Shown piece by piece: positions 1 through 7,486 of a stretch of 32,263 nt of DNA. This stretch comes from a virus. The position numbers were made by a program, and so were the translations under genes. Each line of letters opens with the position of its first letter. The stretch's first letter is position 1. Under the pieces are notes generated by a model, which saw nothing but the letters and a program-made list of their open reading frames with translations, was not told the origin of the DNA and made no database searches. Where the stretch lies: positions 1-32,263 of the IMG/VR virus record IMGVR_UViG_3300021085_000122; one strand, given 5' to 3'.

Positions 1-192
1 GACATAGCCAGTGCCGCCAATACCAAAGAAAGCAACTTTTCCATCCCAGCGGCCAAGTTTATATTGTGGCATGTACTTTGCGTAAGGCACTTCAAACTTG
101 AGAGCATTCGCGAGCTTCCTTCGTACATCAACCTCTAGTCCTTCTAGCTTAATGTTTACTTCATCTTCGATTATTAGTTTACATGTTGCCAT
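1..192 (-). CDS. uvsW: UvsW helicase, N-terminal fragment (cut by window edge)
   Basis: In T4, UvsW is an ATP-dependent helicase that remodels recombination intermediates and R-loops and drives the switch from origin-dependent to recombination-dependent replication. Only the first 64 codons lie in the window; the helicase motifs are outside. The fragment has the UvsW N-terminal signature: a predicted substrate-recognition domain followed by YKLGRWDGKVAFF (residues 44-56), which lines up with RYGNWDGRIRLL of T4 UvsW. The ATG overlaps the stop codon of the upstream gene by one base (TAATG), so the two are probably translationally coupled. The name rests on a short stretch plus the neighbouring recombination genes. 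Confidence 0.8.
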   Translation of the reverse strand, partial: MATCKLIIEDEVNIKLEGLEVDVRRKLANALKFEVPYAKYMPQYKLGRWDGKVAFFGIGGTGYV

Positions 193-1433
193 TAAAGTTT
201 CTCTATAGTATTTCTTTTCCATTGACTAATATCTTCTTCATAGTGCATTACTAAGTCTAATCCTGTTAAGTAAGAATCAAACTTTGTTTTTACACTAGGA
301 GAACTACTAGTAGTAATAGCGGCGCTTGGTAACCAACCACTGCTTAACATAGGCTTTGGTATTTTATTATTACTAATATACACTATTTTTGTGTTGTTGT
401 CAACCTTATTATTAAGATTATTAGATTTAATATACTGATTGAATTCCACACCTTCAGTATTATTATTTTCTAGTCTAAACATTACACTGCAACTTTCGTT
501 TGGTATAATACCATTAAATGCTTTATGAAACTGTAGTAATTCGTTGTAGCAATTTTTTTCGTCTAGTATTATTAGTAACGGAAGTCGATATAATTCTAAC
601 ACAATTTCTGCTAAGTTTTCTACAGTATATTGTTTTGAATTAAGAAAAACTTGCGACTTAGATCTATTAACAATCTTTGTTGCAAGAGGACTTAGATTTT
701 TTAAACTTTGAGACAAGTCTTCATCGTCAAAGTGATATAATCCAAATTTATCTTTTTGATCGTAGTAATGACAAAGGTTATCTATATTAGGTTGACCAAT
801 GCTACTTATTGCATAGTTAAGACTTTTTTCATGTAAGTTCTTTAGTTGTAATGCGTATATTCCTGGTAAATGATTTTCTTTATTATTTTTCATATTTGTT
901 AACTTTTTATAATAGTCTTTTAATTGTTCTTCAACTTCAAAATTATTGTTCTCATTAAATACTGACAGTATATGGTATGCTGATAATTCAGTAAATGGAA
1001 AATAATGAATTTTATTTTCTTTGTCGTAAATGCCTTCACCTAGTGTACGCTTCATTGCTTCTATACAATTTATAAGTTTCTTTTGAAAAATAAAACGCAC
1101 AGCAATCCAAGGACCTTCGGTTTGATGTCTTTCTAAAATGTAATCAGGACTGGTAACAATCTTAACCCATCTACTTCTGTCTACTTGCCGTAATGGCATT
1201 CTTAGATTTTCAATAGCAATGTCAACATTATATCCGTTGACTTGAAATTGTTTTTTGTAGTATAGTATTTTTTGTCTAGCTAATTCACACTGTCGATCGG
1301 TGTAAGCTATACCTTTGAAAGTTTGTCTAGCCAAACTTGTTACTAGGTTAAAGTCTTGACGTTCTATATCAAACGTACCGTCATGGTGTTGTATACCAAC
1401 AAGGATTTCTATGCAATCTTCTACTGTTTTCAT
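192..1433 (-). CDS. Unrecognised 413-aa protein coupled to uvsW, possible HARP-like/degenerate helicase-related
   Basis: I do not recognise this gene with certainty. Residues 1-65 are helical and charged (FKGIAYTDRQCELARQKILYYK). Residues about 108-160 read like a HARP-type module: GPWIAVRFIFQKKLI, then an acidic segment with YDKENKIHYFPFTELSAY. HARP domains precede some SNF2-type helicases. Further on, LPLLIILDEKN resembles a Walker B strand, but no Walker A is visible, so any ATPase fold would be degenerate. It lies directly under a sigma70-type promoter and ends in a TAATG overlap with uvsW, suggesting co-expression and a role beside UvsW. The promoter leaves almost no leader: the predicted transcript start is close to the ATG. 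The coding call is strong; the function is a guess from pattern. Confidence 0.85.
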   Translation of the reverse strand: MKTVEDCIEILVGIQHHDGTFDIERQDFNLVTSLARQTFKGIAYTDRQCELARQKILYYKKQFQVNGYNVDIAIENLRMPLRQVDRSRWVKIVTSPDYILERHQTEGPWIAVRFIFQKKLINCIEAMKRTLGEGIYDKENKIHYFPFTELSAYHILSVFNENNNFEVEEQLKDYYKKLTNMKNNKENHLPGIYALQLKNLHEKSLNYAISSIGQPNIDNLCHYYDQKDKFGLYHFDDEDLSQSLKNLSPLATKIVNRSKSQVFLNSKQYTVENLAEIVLELYRLPLLIILDEKNCYNELLQFHKAFNGIIPNESCSVMFRLENNNTEGVEFNQYIKSNNLNNKVDNNTKIVYISNNKIPKPMLSSGWLPSAAITTSSSPSVKTKFDSYLTGLDLVMHYEEDISQWKRNTIEKL

Positions 1434-1439
1434 ACATAC

Positions 1440-1468
1440 AGTATAGCTTAAAATAACTTAGAAGTCAA
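1440..1468 (-). promoter_or_regulatory. Sigma70-type promoter for the uvsW-partner operon
   Basis: Read on the minus strand, TTGACT (1468-1463) and TATACT (1445-1440) are separated by 17 bp. The -35 box lies near the 3' end of the upstream gene and the -10 box just past its stop codon. The next ATG (1433) starts 7 nt after the -10 box, so the transcript would be leaderless or nearly so. This is probably an early/middle promoter read by host RNA polymerase. Confidence 0.7.
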
Positions 1469-2326
1469 GTGTTTAAGTGGGATGCCTTGTGATATTTCTT
1501 CTATAGTATGTTCGGTGTGTGCATAGTTGTTGAGCCAAGGTTGTCTTGCACCCATATGCGGCTGTTCTATATCTTGTAAGCAATTAATATCATTACCAAC
1601 GTCATAAGCTAACGAGCTGGTACCTACAAACGCTGGAACGCCGTTTATGATACTATGTATACCCGGGTTACTATTATAACTTATAGTGGCCCATACATTG
1701 TTAAAACCCATATCATAATCGTCATAGGTGCCTGGCAGTTGTCTAGGTTGTTGTCTATAAACATTTTTTAATCCTCTTTCTATCTCTGGTAAATTACATC
1801 GCGGATGAGCGCGAAATAGTATAGGTCGACTAGTATGCTTACGTATTTTATCATAGGTACTTAAGAACCAGTTACTCATACTAGGCATACCTTGCCATTG
1901 TAAACTTTTGTCGTGTTGACCGCATATAAGAATATATTCTCCGTCGGTGCGCCACGGTTTTAGCGCCAGGGCCAAAGACTCACTACGAACAGAATTATTA
2001 TTCCCCATATGAAAATATCCATCACGATTGATACCATTTAACCCTACCTTCCATGTTGTTCCTCTTTTTATTCCGCCTACTTCTAATACTATAACAGGTT
2101 TATTTAACATACGATTCTGTTCCCAGATAGTTTTGTTCTTAGCCATTCTTCCGTGCCATAATACGCTCCATATAACAGCAACGTCATAATTATCGTAGTG
2201 TCCGCCAACTCTATATGGCTCATTATATATTACAGTATGTCCGGCGTCGAGCAGACTCTTTGCAAATGCTTCAAATACTGGTTTGCTGTTTAGTGCGCCA
2301 TAATCAGTGTATAGACAAAAAATCAT
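1448..2326 (-). CDS. GT-B-like (KpsC/KpsS/TagF-like) glycosyltransferase paralog 1
   Basis: This is a 292-aa member of a family present five times in this window. It shares the C-terminal layout of the others: a strand-helix unit with RPILFRAHPRCNLPEI (an R-x-HP motif as in KpsS- and TagF-type transferases), then ATISYNSNPGIHSIINGVPAF (NS...G-P nucleotide-sugar-site-like segment), LQDIEQP, and RQPWLNNYAH. The N-terminal half has an NKPVIVLEVGG strand and a conserved LKPWRTDGEYILICGQ joint, almost identical to the joint in the paralog at 9015-9941. The start has a GGAG site 9 nt upstream. Glycosyl or polyol-phosphate transfer in glycan synthesis is inferred; donor and acceptor are unknown. It is divergent from the plus-strand GT-A gene, with overlapping late-promoter octamers between them. 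Confidence 0.75.
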   Translation of the reverse strand: MIFCLYTDYGALNSKPVFEAFAKSLLDAGHTVIYNEPYRVGGHYDNYDVAVIWSVLWHGRMAKNKTIWEQNRMLNKPVIVLEVGGIKRGTTWKVGLNGINRDGYFHMGNNNSVRSESLALALKPWRTDGEYILICGQHDKSLQWQGMPSMSNWFLSTYDKIRKHTSRPILFRAHPRCNLPEIERGLKNVYRQQPRQLPGTYDDYDMGFNNVWATISYNSNPGIHSIINGVPAFVGTSSLAYDVGNDINCLQDIEQPHMGARQPWLNNYAHTEHTIEEISQGIPLKHLTSKLF

Positions 2327-2328
2327 TG

Positions 2329-2336
2329 GTTAAATA
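2329..2336 (+). promoter_or_regulatory. Late-promoter octamer GTTAAATA (plus strand)
   Basis: This matches the nNTAAATA motif found before many genes in the window and resembles the T4 late promoter TATAAATA. It points toward the plus-strand glycosyltransferase at 2368, leaving a leader that contains AGGAAC as ribosome binding site. It mirrors the minus-strand octamer at 2348-2355. Confidence 0.5.
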
Positions 2337-2347
2337 CTCCATATACA

Positions 2348-2355
2348 TATTTAAC
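2348..2355 (-). promoter_or_regulatory. Late-promoter octamer GTTAAATA (minus strand)
   Basis: Minus-strand copy of the late octamer, 21 nt before the ATG at 2326, with a GGAG site in between. It is face to face with the plus-strand octamer at 2329-2336, so the two predicted transcripts overlap across this 27-bp inverted repeat. Confidence 0.5.
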
Positions 2356-2367
2356 AAAAGGAACACT

Positions 2368-3210
2368 ATGACATCAATAACAGTGGTTACAACTTTTCAT
2401 AAACCTGGATTAGACACATACGGTCAACGATTCTTAGATAGTTTTGCAGAACGAGTTAGTAAAAAGATAAAGCTATTAGTATACGCAGAAGACTGTAATC
2501 CAAATAATCCTGATCCAGATCAAATTACAATACTTAATGCAAAAGAAGTGTTGCCTAAATTAAATGCATTTAAAGAACATTGGAAAAATGATCCTAGAGC
2601 AAACGGCATACCTACAGACGCTATTAAAGCACGTAGACCAAAGGATTGGCACAAGAAATTTAAATGGGACGCTATACGCTTTGCTAACAAAACATATGCT
2701 GTGTATGACGCTTGTACACGTTCTAAAGGCTGGTGTGTATGGATGGATGCTGATACATTTATCCATAGTGATTGGAGCTATAAAGAGTTTAATAACTTAT
2801 TGCCAAATAATACCTGGTTAACATATGTAGGCAGAGGTAAAGGATCACAGACGTGGCCAGAGTGCGGCTTCTATGGTATGAACTTAAATCATCCTGTGTG
2901 CCATGAGTTCCTTAAAGAGTTTGAACGTGTATACGAAGAAGCTGAACAAGGTATATTCTTATTAGAAGAATGGCACGATAGTTTTGTGTTCGGACACATT
3001 CTTAATAATATGAAAAAAGATTTTCCTAACGTGTTAGATTATAGTGCCGAAATGTATTTGAAGGAAGCTCGCACAGGCGGCGGCGGACATCCGTTAATTA
3101 ATGGTGTATTAGGAAAATGGATGGATCATATGAAAGGCGTCCGCAAGGAAGAAGGAAAAAGTCGATCACGAGATTTAATGGTTAATAGAACTGAGGATTA
3201 TTGGAAATAA
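2368..3210 (+). CDS. GT-A glycosyltransferase, plus-strand paralog of the gene at 9962-10705
   Basis: A 280-aa GT-A-type glycosyltransferase. It has a DxD-like metal/nucleotide-sugar site in CVWMDADTF (DAD at residues 127-129), preceded by FANKTYAVYDA and followed by ECGFYGMNL and EEWHDSFVF. The same blocks occur in the same order in the minus-strand gene at 9962-10705 (FAHKTFAVF, IWLDADIL, ECGVMGYNL, THDSWIF), so the two are paralogs. The ATG at 2368 was chosen because AGGAAC precedes it and homology to the paralog starts there (SITVVTTF against MIYTIVTSL); the open frame runs further upstream but is antisense to the neighbouring gene. It is the only plus-strand gene in the island, and its stop codon abuts that of the convergent gene at 3211 with no intervening bases. 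The acceptor is unknown. Confidence 0.85.
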   Translation: MTSITVVTTFHKPGLDTYGQRFLDSFAERVSKKIKLLVYAEDCNPNNPDPDQITILNAKEVLPKLNAFKEHWKNDPRANGIPTDAIKARRPKDWHKKFKWDAIRFANKTYAVYDACTRSKGWCVWMDADTFIHSDWSYKEFNNLLPNNTWLTYVGRGKGSQTWPECGFYGMNLNHPVCHEFLKEFERVYEEAEQGIFLLEEWHDSFVFGHILNNMKKDFPNVLDYSAEMYLKEARTGGGGHPLINGVLGKWMDHMKGVRKEEGKSRSRDLMVNRTEDYWK

Positions 3211-4056
3211 CTAATGCTGTAAGTGTTTCCAAGCAAACCCATTATACATTTCTGTTTGTGTAAACTGACAGTAAGATAGGTGAGTTAAGAACGCAATCAT
3301 TTCGCTCTGAGTTGGGATTTTTGGATTTTCTATATTTTTTAAATCCGTTTCACATATAGATTGTGCGGCATTTGGTCCAAGTGCAATAGCAGGTTTTCCT
3401 GCCATTAATGCTTCTGTAGCAGCAATACTATTGTATGTTACTAAACAATGTATATCGTCTTTTAATGCGTCTTTCATATTTTTAACAGTTTGTCTTTCAG
3501 TTCTACTAGGCTTCAAGCGTACTTCAATAGGTCTATCAGTATATTGCCTTAACTCTTTAATAACTTTCTCAGTCCACTCCTGCGGACTTGGTTGTTGGAA
3601 AAATCCCATAACTTTTTTACTAGGTGGACATATTAATATTTTTTTACCCGGAGTAAATGAATTAATCTTTTTTTCTAACGGCATTTCTATATCTTGTCCA
3701 AAATAAGAAAGAAGTTGTTGAGACAATCTTTGTTCGTCTCGCGGTATAAATGTATTCGTGTTTTGAAATTCATTGTATGTAATTCGATGCCATACTTTTC
3801 TTTTAACATTACCAAAATACCCTGTATCAATATGATAAAATGGTAAATTATTTTTTATAGATAATTTAATATACTTGCCTACAGTTTCCGACATACCTCT
3901 TCCTACCAAAGGCAACGAATTTGTAATTGCATCACTCGCAGGTAATAACTGCTTATTGATTCCTTTTGCAAACTGTTGTAAAATAGAATCGCAACGAAAG
4001 TTGCATTCATAAGAACTTGAATTCATATTAATAGCAGCGACCTTAACAACTTTCAT
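3211..4056 (-). CDS. GT-B-like (KpsC/TagF-like) paralog 2
   Basis: A 281-aa protein, very close to the C-terminal half of the fusion gene at 4966-6675. Shared blocks are IDTGYFGN, WHR(I/V)T, GKKILICPPSKKVMGFF (GSKILICPPSDKVMKFF in the fusion), DRPIEVRLKPSRT, CLVTYNSIAATEAL, GKPAIALGPN, IENPKIP and a C-terminal LSYCQF...NGFAW. The NS-(x)n-GKP-x-xALG segment resembles the donor site of capsule (KpsC/KpsS) transferases; that assignment is inferred. ATG 4056 (MKVVKVAAIN) was preferred to the ATG at 4113. It overlaps the previous stop as ATGA, carries GAGAGA upstream, and gives an N-terminus like that of the neighbour (MKVVSYYN). Probably translationally coupled to the gene at 4053-4979. Confidence 0.78.
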   Translation of the reverse strand: MKVVKVAAINMNSSSYECNFRCDSILQQFAKGINKQLLPASDAITNSLPLVGRGMSETVGKYIKLSIKNNLPFYHIDTGYFGNVKRKVWHRITYNEFQNTNTFIPRDEQRLSQQLLSYFGQDIEMPLEKKINSFTPGKKILICPPSKKVMGFFQQPSPQEWTEKVIKELRQYTDRPIEVRLKPSRTERQTVKNMKDALKDDIHCLVTYNSIAATEALMAGKPAIALGPNAAQSICETDLKNIENPKIPTQSEMIAFLTHLSYCQFTQTEMYNGFAWKHLQH

Positions 4057-4979
4057 ACATATTCTCTCATATGTTTCCACGCTGTGCCATCTGTTAATTC
4101 TTGGAAGTTCCAATGAAACATACTAATACGTTCTAACCATTTTTGTCGATCAAACTCTTGAGGATTTTCTATCTTACTAAAGTCTGTGTGACAGACTTCT
4201 TCACATTGACTCTTATCTGGGTCTGTAATAAATCCAGGATATCCTTGTATTAGTGGTCCAACAATACTACTGCTATTATGATTTACAACAGCCCACGCTT
4301 TATTTAAATCTTGATCTAAAGGCGACCCGGGCATTGAAACCTTAATGTTTTTATTGCTTCGATATTTTTGTATTAGTTGTGGCAAGTATTGAGTTATGGC
4401 TTTTTTATCACCTGGGTGCGGCCTAATAACAATAGTTCGATCGGTATGATTTAAAATTTTTGCAATAGTAGTTTCTAACCAATTAGTTACGGATAATTCT
4501 CCCATACTCCATCCTTGATTACGTTGTAAACAAATTACAATATTTTTTCCTTTCTTTCGGTTTTCAAGAGCTATATCTAAATGTTTAGAAATTTGTTGCC
4601 AACGTTTAGGATTAGGATTATCATCAAAGTAATTACCAGTATTTGGAAATACACCGTCAAAACTATATCTCAAATAGTGATGAGGACGATTAATTTTGTT
4701 TGCATATAAAAACAAGTTTGCGTCTGCTGTGCATACGTGTGTATTTGATGTATTATTCATTACACGCTGTCGTAACTGCAAGTGGGGTGCATTTTTACCA
4801 ACTGCGTGTTGCCAGCCTTGAATCATTCCAACATCGCACTTTTGTAAGTCGTATCCTTTGTGTACAATTCCAGTATCTCCGGCAGCATTTACACCTTGAA
4901 TAAATTTAGTAAGTATATCAAATTTTTCTTGGCTCTTATTATAACTTGGAACTACATTATAGTAACTAACGACTTTCAT
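4053..4979 (-). CDS. GT-B-like (KpsC/TagF-like) paralog 3
   Basis: A 308-aa paralog with the family pattern: KNIVICLQRNQGWSMG strand-loop, DRTIVIRPHPGDKKA (R-x-HP), AVVNHNSSSIVGPLIQGYPGF (NS...GYP), then FSKIENPQEFDRQKWLERIS and a terminal DGTAWKHM. The IENP...RQKWL block is nearly the same as in the paralog at 9015-9941. The start at 4979 (MKVVSYYNVVPS) is preferred over 5003: GGGA lies 8 nt upstream, and it gives a short 14-nt overlap with the preceding gene instead of a long one. The reaction is inferred to be glycosyl or polyol-phosphate transfer to a growing glycan; no signal peptide or membrane segment is evident, so it is likely cytoplasmic. Confidence 0.75.
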   Translation of the reverse strand: MKVVSYYNVVPSYNKSQEKFDILTKFIQGVNAAGDTGIVHKGYDLQKCDVGMIQGWQHAVGKNAPHLQLRQRVMNNTSNTHVCTADANLFLYANKINRPHHYLRYSFDGVFPNTGNYFDDNPNPKRWQQISKHLDIALENRKKGKNIVICLQRNQGWSMGELSVTNWLETTIAKILNHTDRTIVIRPHPGDKKAITQYLPQLIQKYRSNKNIKVSMPGSPLDQDLNKAWAVVNHNSSSIVGPLIQGYPGFITDPDKSQCEEVCHTDFSKIENPQEFDRQKWLERISMFHWNFQELTDGTAWKHMREYV

Positions 4980-6675
4980 TAACAGTATCCCAAGCAAAGC
5001 CATTCATTAATTCATTTCTTGAAAATTGACAATAACTAAGGTGTGACATTAAAGCAGTCATTTCATCTTTGTCTGGTATATGCAAATTTTCTACTTCTTC
5101 TAATTTAGTATTGCATACAATTGATGCGCAATTAGGACCAAGTGCAATAGCAGGTTTTCCAAAATTTAATGCTTCTAAGGCAGCAATACTATTGTATGTT
5201 ATAAGACAATGAATGTTTTTTGATAATGCATCTTCGATAGAATTACCAGTTATTCTATGTGTTCTATTAGGTTTTAATCTAACTTCAATTGGTCGATCAG
5301 TAATGTTCTTTAATTGTGCTACTATTTGTTTTGTCCATTCTTCAGGAGTTGGTTGATCAAAAAACTTCATAACTTTATCACTAGGAGGACAAATTAATAT
5401 TTTACTTCCTGTTTTAAATTTTTTATATTTCCATCCTAGTAACCTGTCTGTAGGACGTTCGATAATTGGACCATAGTCTTGTAAATTATTTTTTGTAACT
5501 CTATGCCAGCCTTTTGATTTACTTTTTGTATTGCCAAAATACCCTGTGTCGATTGCATAAAACTCTCTACCAGTTTCCCAACAGTGCTTGACTGCTTCTC
5601 TACTAGACTTTCCAACTCCTCGAATAATTAACGGAGTATTTGTATTTTTTTCTTTATCCCAACTACTTAATTTGCCACCGCTGCCTAAACTTAGTGCTTC
5701 TAGATATTCATCGTATACGTACGATTTATTATCGTAATTTAAGTCGTCATTAAATATTGCTGCTACCTTTGCAGTCTTTCCTTGTTGAAATTTATTCTGT
5801 ATAATTTTCATAGCATTTTCCTCAGTATAGCCGTAGTAAGTTCCTTCGGGATCAATTGTTGCATATGTAAAAGCCGCAATTGATTGCCGTAAACTATCAG
5901 GCAATGATAAATTGTTAACTAATTTAGGTATTCGTTTTTCGGTACTTAATTTATTAGATATGTTGTGATACTCACTAGTAAGATACTTACGTTCAGCTTT
6001 ATAGTATTCGGATGCATATTCACAGTTTTGATATTGTTCAAACCACGGGCCGCCTTCTGTATAATGTAAAAACTTAGGCTTACCATCTTCAGGTTCGCTG
6101 TACCAACCTACTAACCAATTCCATTCGTGACTAAGTTTGCCTACTTCACTGTCATCTAACCAACTAAATCTATGCAAGTATGCTCCAGTTATTTCTTCGT
6201 TATTAACTAGCTCTTTAGTTAGTTTTTTATTAGAAAGATGTCCGCAATTAATTAACATCATACTAGACCAATTTTTACGTGGATAAACTGTCTGTCGTTG
6301 TCCGTCCATTTTTACACCCGGTTTAGGAGTATAATCGTGTTGAGCACACATTACTGCATATTTGTCATCTCTTTGATCAAATAAATTTTTAACATCTTCA
6401 AGAGCAATAAAATCACAGTCAATGAATAAAGCCCATCCATCAAACTCTTGAAGTTCAGGAACAAGGAATCTAGTAAATGTAAATTCTGTACTTGCAAGTT
6501 TATCCTTTTCTCTCCAATACAACTCGTCTTTTCTAAGTTGTTTCTGTTTTAACGGAATAACTTCTACAGGAATACTTGCAGTATCAATAATACTTTGTTT
6601 GCAGGCTTGGTATGCAATGTCTTCTCTTCGGTCCCAGCCTACATAAATTTTTAGTTTATCTTCTTTCAATATCAT
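4966..6675 (-). CDS. Bifunctional GT-A + GT-B-like glycosyltransferase fusion
   Basis: A 569-aa two-domain protein. Residues 1-235 form a GT-A domain: KIYVGWDRREDIAY at the start, WALFIDCDFIAL with a DxD-like DCD at 86-88, then NWSSMMLINCGHL and FLHYTEGGPWFEQY (a terminal His as in GT8-type folds). Residues about 300-569 form a GT-B-like domain matching the stand-alone gene at 3211-4056 over its length, including IDTGYFGN, ILICPPSDKVM, DRPIEVRLKP, LITYNSIAALEAL and GKPAIALGPN. The simplest reading is an enzyme that adds two residues in sequence. The start is uncertain: ATG 6675 overlaps the previous gene by 20 nt with GGAG only 2 nt away, while a TTG at 6669 in the same frame is better spaced from that GGAG. 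Confidence 0.82.
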   Translation of the reverse strand: MILKEDKLKIYVGWDRREDIAYQACKQSIIDTASIPVEVIPLKQKQLRKDELYWREKDKLASTEFTFTRFLVPELQEFDGWALFIDCDFIALEDVKNLFDQRDDKYAVMCAQHDYTPKPGVKMDGQRQTVYPRKNWSSMMLINCGHLSNKKLTKELVNNEEITGAYLHRFSWLDDSEVGKLSHEWNWLVGWYSEPEDGKPKFLHYTEGGPWFEQYQNCEYASEYYKAERKYLTSEYHNISNKLSTEKRIPKLVNNLSLPDSLRQSIAAFTYATIDPEGTYYGYTEENAMKIIQNKFQQGKTAKVAAIFNDDLNYDNKSYVYDEYLEALSLGSGGKLSSWDKEKNTNTPLIIRGVGKSSREAVKHCWETGREFYAIDTGYFGNTKSKSKGWHRVTKNNLQDYGPIIERPTDRLLGWKYKKFKTGSKILICPPSDKVMKFFDQPTPEEWTKQIVAQLKNITDRPIEVRLKPNRTHRITGNSIEDALSKNIHCLITYNSIAALEALNFGKPAIALGPNCASIVCNTKLEEVENLHIPDKDEMTALMSHLSYCQFSRNELMNGFAWDTVNESR

Positions 6676-7420
6676 GCTCCACGCATTGTTCTCCCCATTG
6701 TACTTCTAGTATATGAGTATTTTCTGTTCCGGGATTGCTTGCCTTGTGCCAAACTTCCTTACCAATTTCAAATGTTCTACTTCTTTGTTCTAGTAGTATA
6801 CTACTTTGTATACCATTCCACTCAGTGTCCATTTTAACTGTACCTTCTAGTACATTCCATTCTTCTGAACGTTTAAAGTGTTTTTGATCGCTTAAACTTT
6901 TACCGGGATATATTACAAGCTCTTTTACTTTGTAACCTTTTTCTGGTTTATGATCTAACACACGCCAGTAGCCCCAATCACGTTCAGTCTTTTGTGTTTT
7001 CCATTCATCAAGTATCCAACTACTGCTGTTGGCTTTATTCTCGCCGCCTACTCCGAATGCAAATTCAACTTGTGGATGATCACCATATGTACTATATTCA
7101 GGTGTTGTAGTATTTGTCCTGTCGCCGCCGTTTGCAAAAATAATTTTACCTGTAGTTGTTGACAAGGTATGAAATATTGCATGGCAAGCACTATCGTCAC
7201 TGTCGTTAAATGCAATAACTTTATCTACACATGATAATTCTTTAATGATAGACATACGTTCTTGAAAAGACATAAACGGTCTGCCTTTCTTCCGTGTTAA
7301 CCATTCATCCGAGTTAACGCCAACAACTAAGTAATTGCCTAATTGTTTAGCTGATTTAAAGTACTCTATATGTCCTGAGTGTAGCGGGTCAAATCCGCCG
7401 GTGACTAAAACTGTATCCAT
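6656..7420 (-). CDS. Nucleotidyltransferase-cupin fusion (TagD/RfaE-like plus mannose-6-phosphate isomerase type II-like)
   Basis: A 254-aa fusion of two sugar-activation domains. Residues 1-135 are a cytidylyltransferase-type nucleotidyltransferase: GGFDPLHSGH (residues 8-17, the HxGH nucleotide motif), LVVGVNSDEWL, FMSFQERMSIIKEL and a final SSSWIL in place of the usual ISST. Residues 150-250 are a cupin like the C-terminal isomerase domain of ManC-type enzymes: WGYWRVLD, ELVIYPGKSLSDQKHFKRSE with metal-binding His/Glu, EGTVKM, and HILEVQWGEQCVEHDIER. It would make an activated sugar or polyol for the glycosyltransferases around it. ManC normally carries a different, GT-A-like N-terminal domain, so this pairing is unusual. 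The substrate is not predictable from sequence. It is preceded by a late octamer with a 5-nt gap and no Shine-Dalgarno site. Confidence 0.88.
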   Translation of the reverse strand: MDTVLVTGGFDPLHSGHIEYFKSAKQLGNYLVVGVNSDEWLTRKKGRPFMSFQERMSIIKELSCVDKVIAFNDSDDSACHAIFHTLSTTTGKIIFANGGDRTNTTTPEYSTYGDHPQVEFAFGVGGENKANSSSWILDEWKTQKTERDWGYWRVLDHKPEKGYKVKELVIYPGKSLSDQKHFKRSEEWNVLEGTVKMDTEWNGIQSSILLEQRSRTFEIGKEVWHKASNPGTENTHILEVQWGEQCVEHDIERR

Positions 7421-7443
7421 ACTGGTATTTATTAAGTACCAGT
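7421..7443 (-). promoter_or_regulatory. Late-promoter octamer AATAAATA inside a perfect 7-bp inverted repeat
   Basis: On the plus strand, ACTGGTA (7421-7427) and TACCAGT (7437-7443) are inverted repeats flanking TTTATTAAG. The minus-strand octamer AATAAATA (7433-7426) sits in the loop and overlaps one arm, 5 nt before the ATG at 7420. It could be a promoter with an overlapping operator or a hairpin at the mRNA start. Confidence 0.45.
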
Positions 7444-7486
7444 ATTATGATTTAAGTGTTTTGGCAGAAAAATTATCTATATAAAT

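Noticed and set aside
2215-2367. Longer N-terminus for the plus-strand glycosyltransferase
   Set aside because: It would run antisense through the start of the gene at 1448-2326 and lacks any similarity to the paralog; the ATG at 2368 has AGGAAC and the right N-terminal strand.
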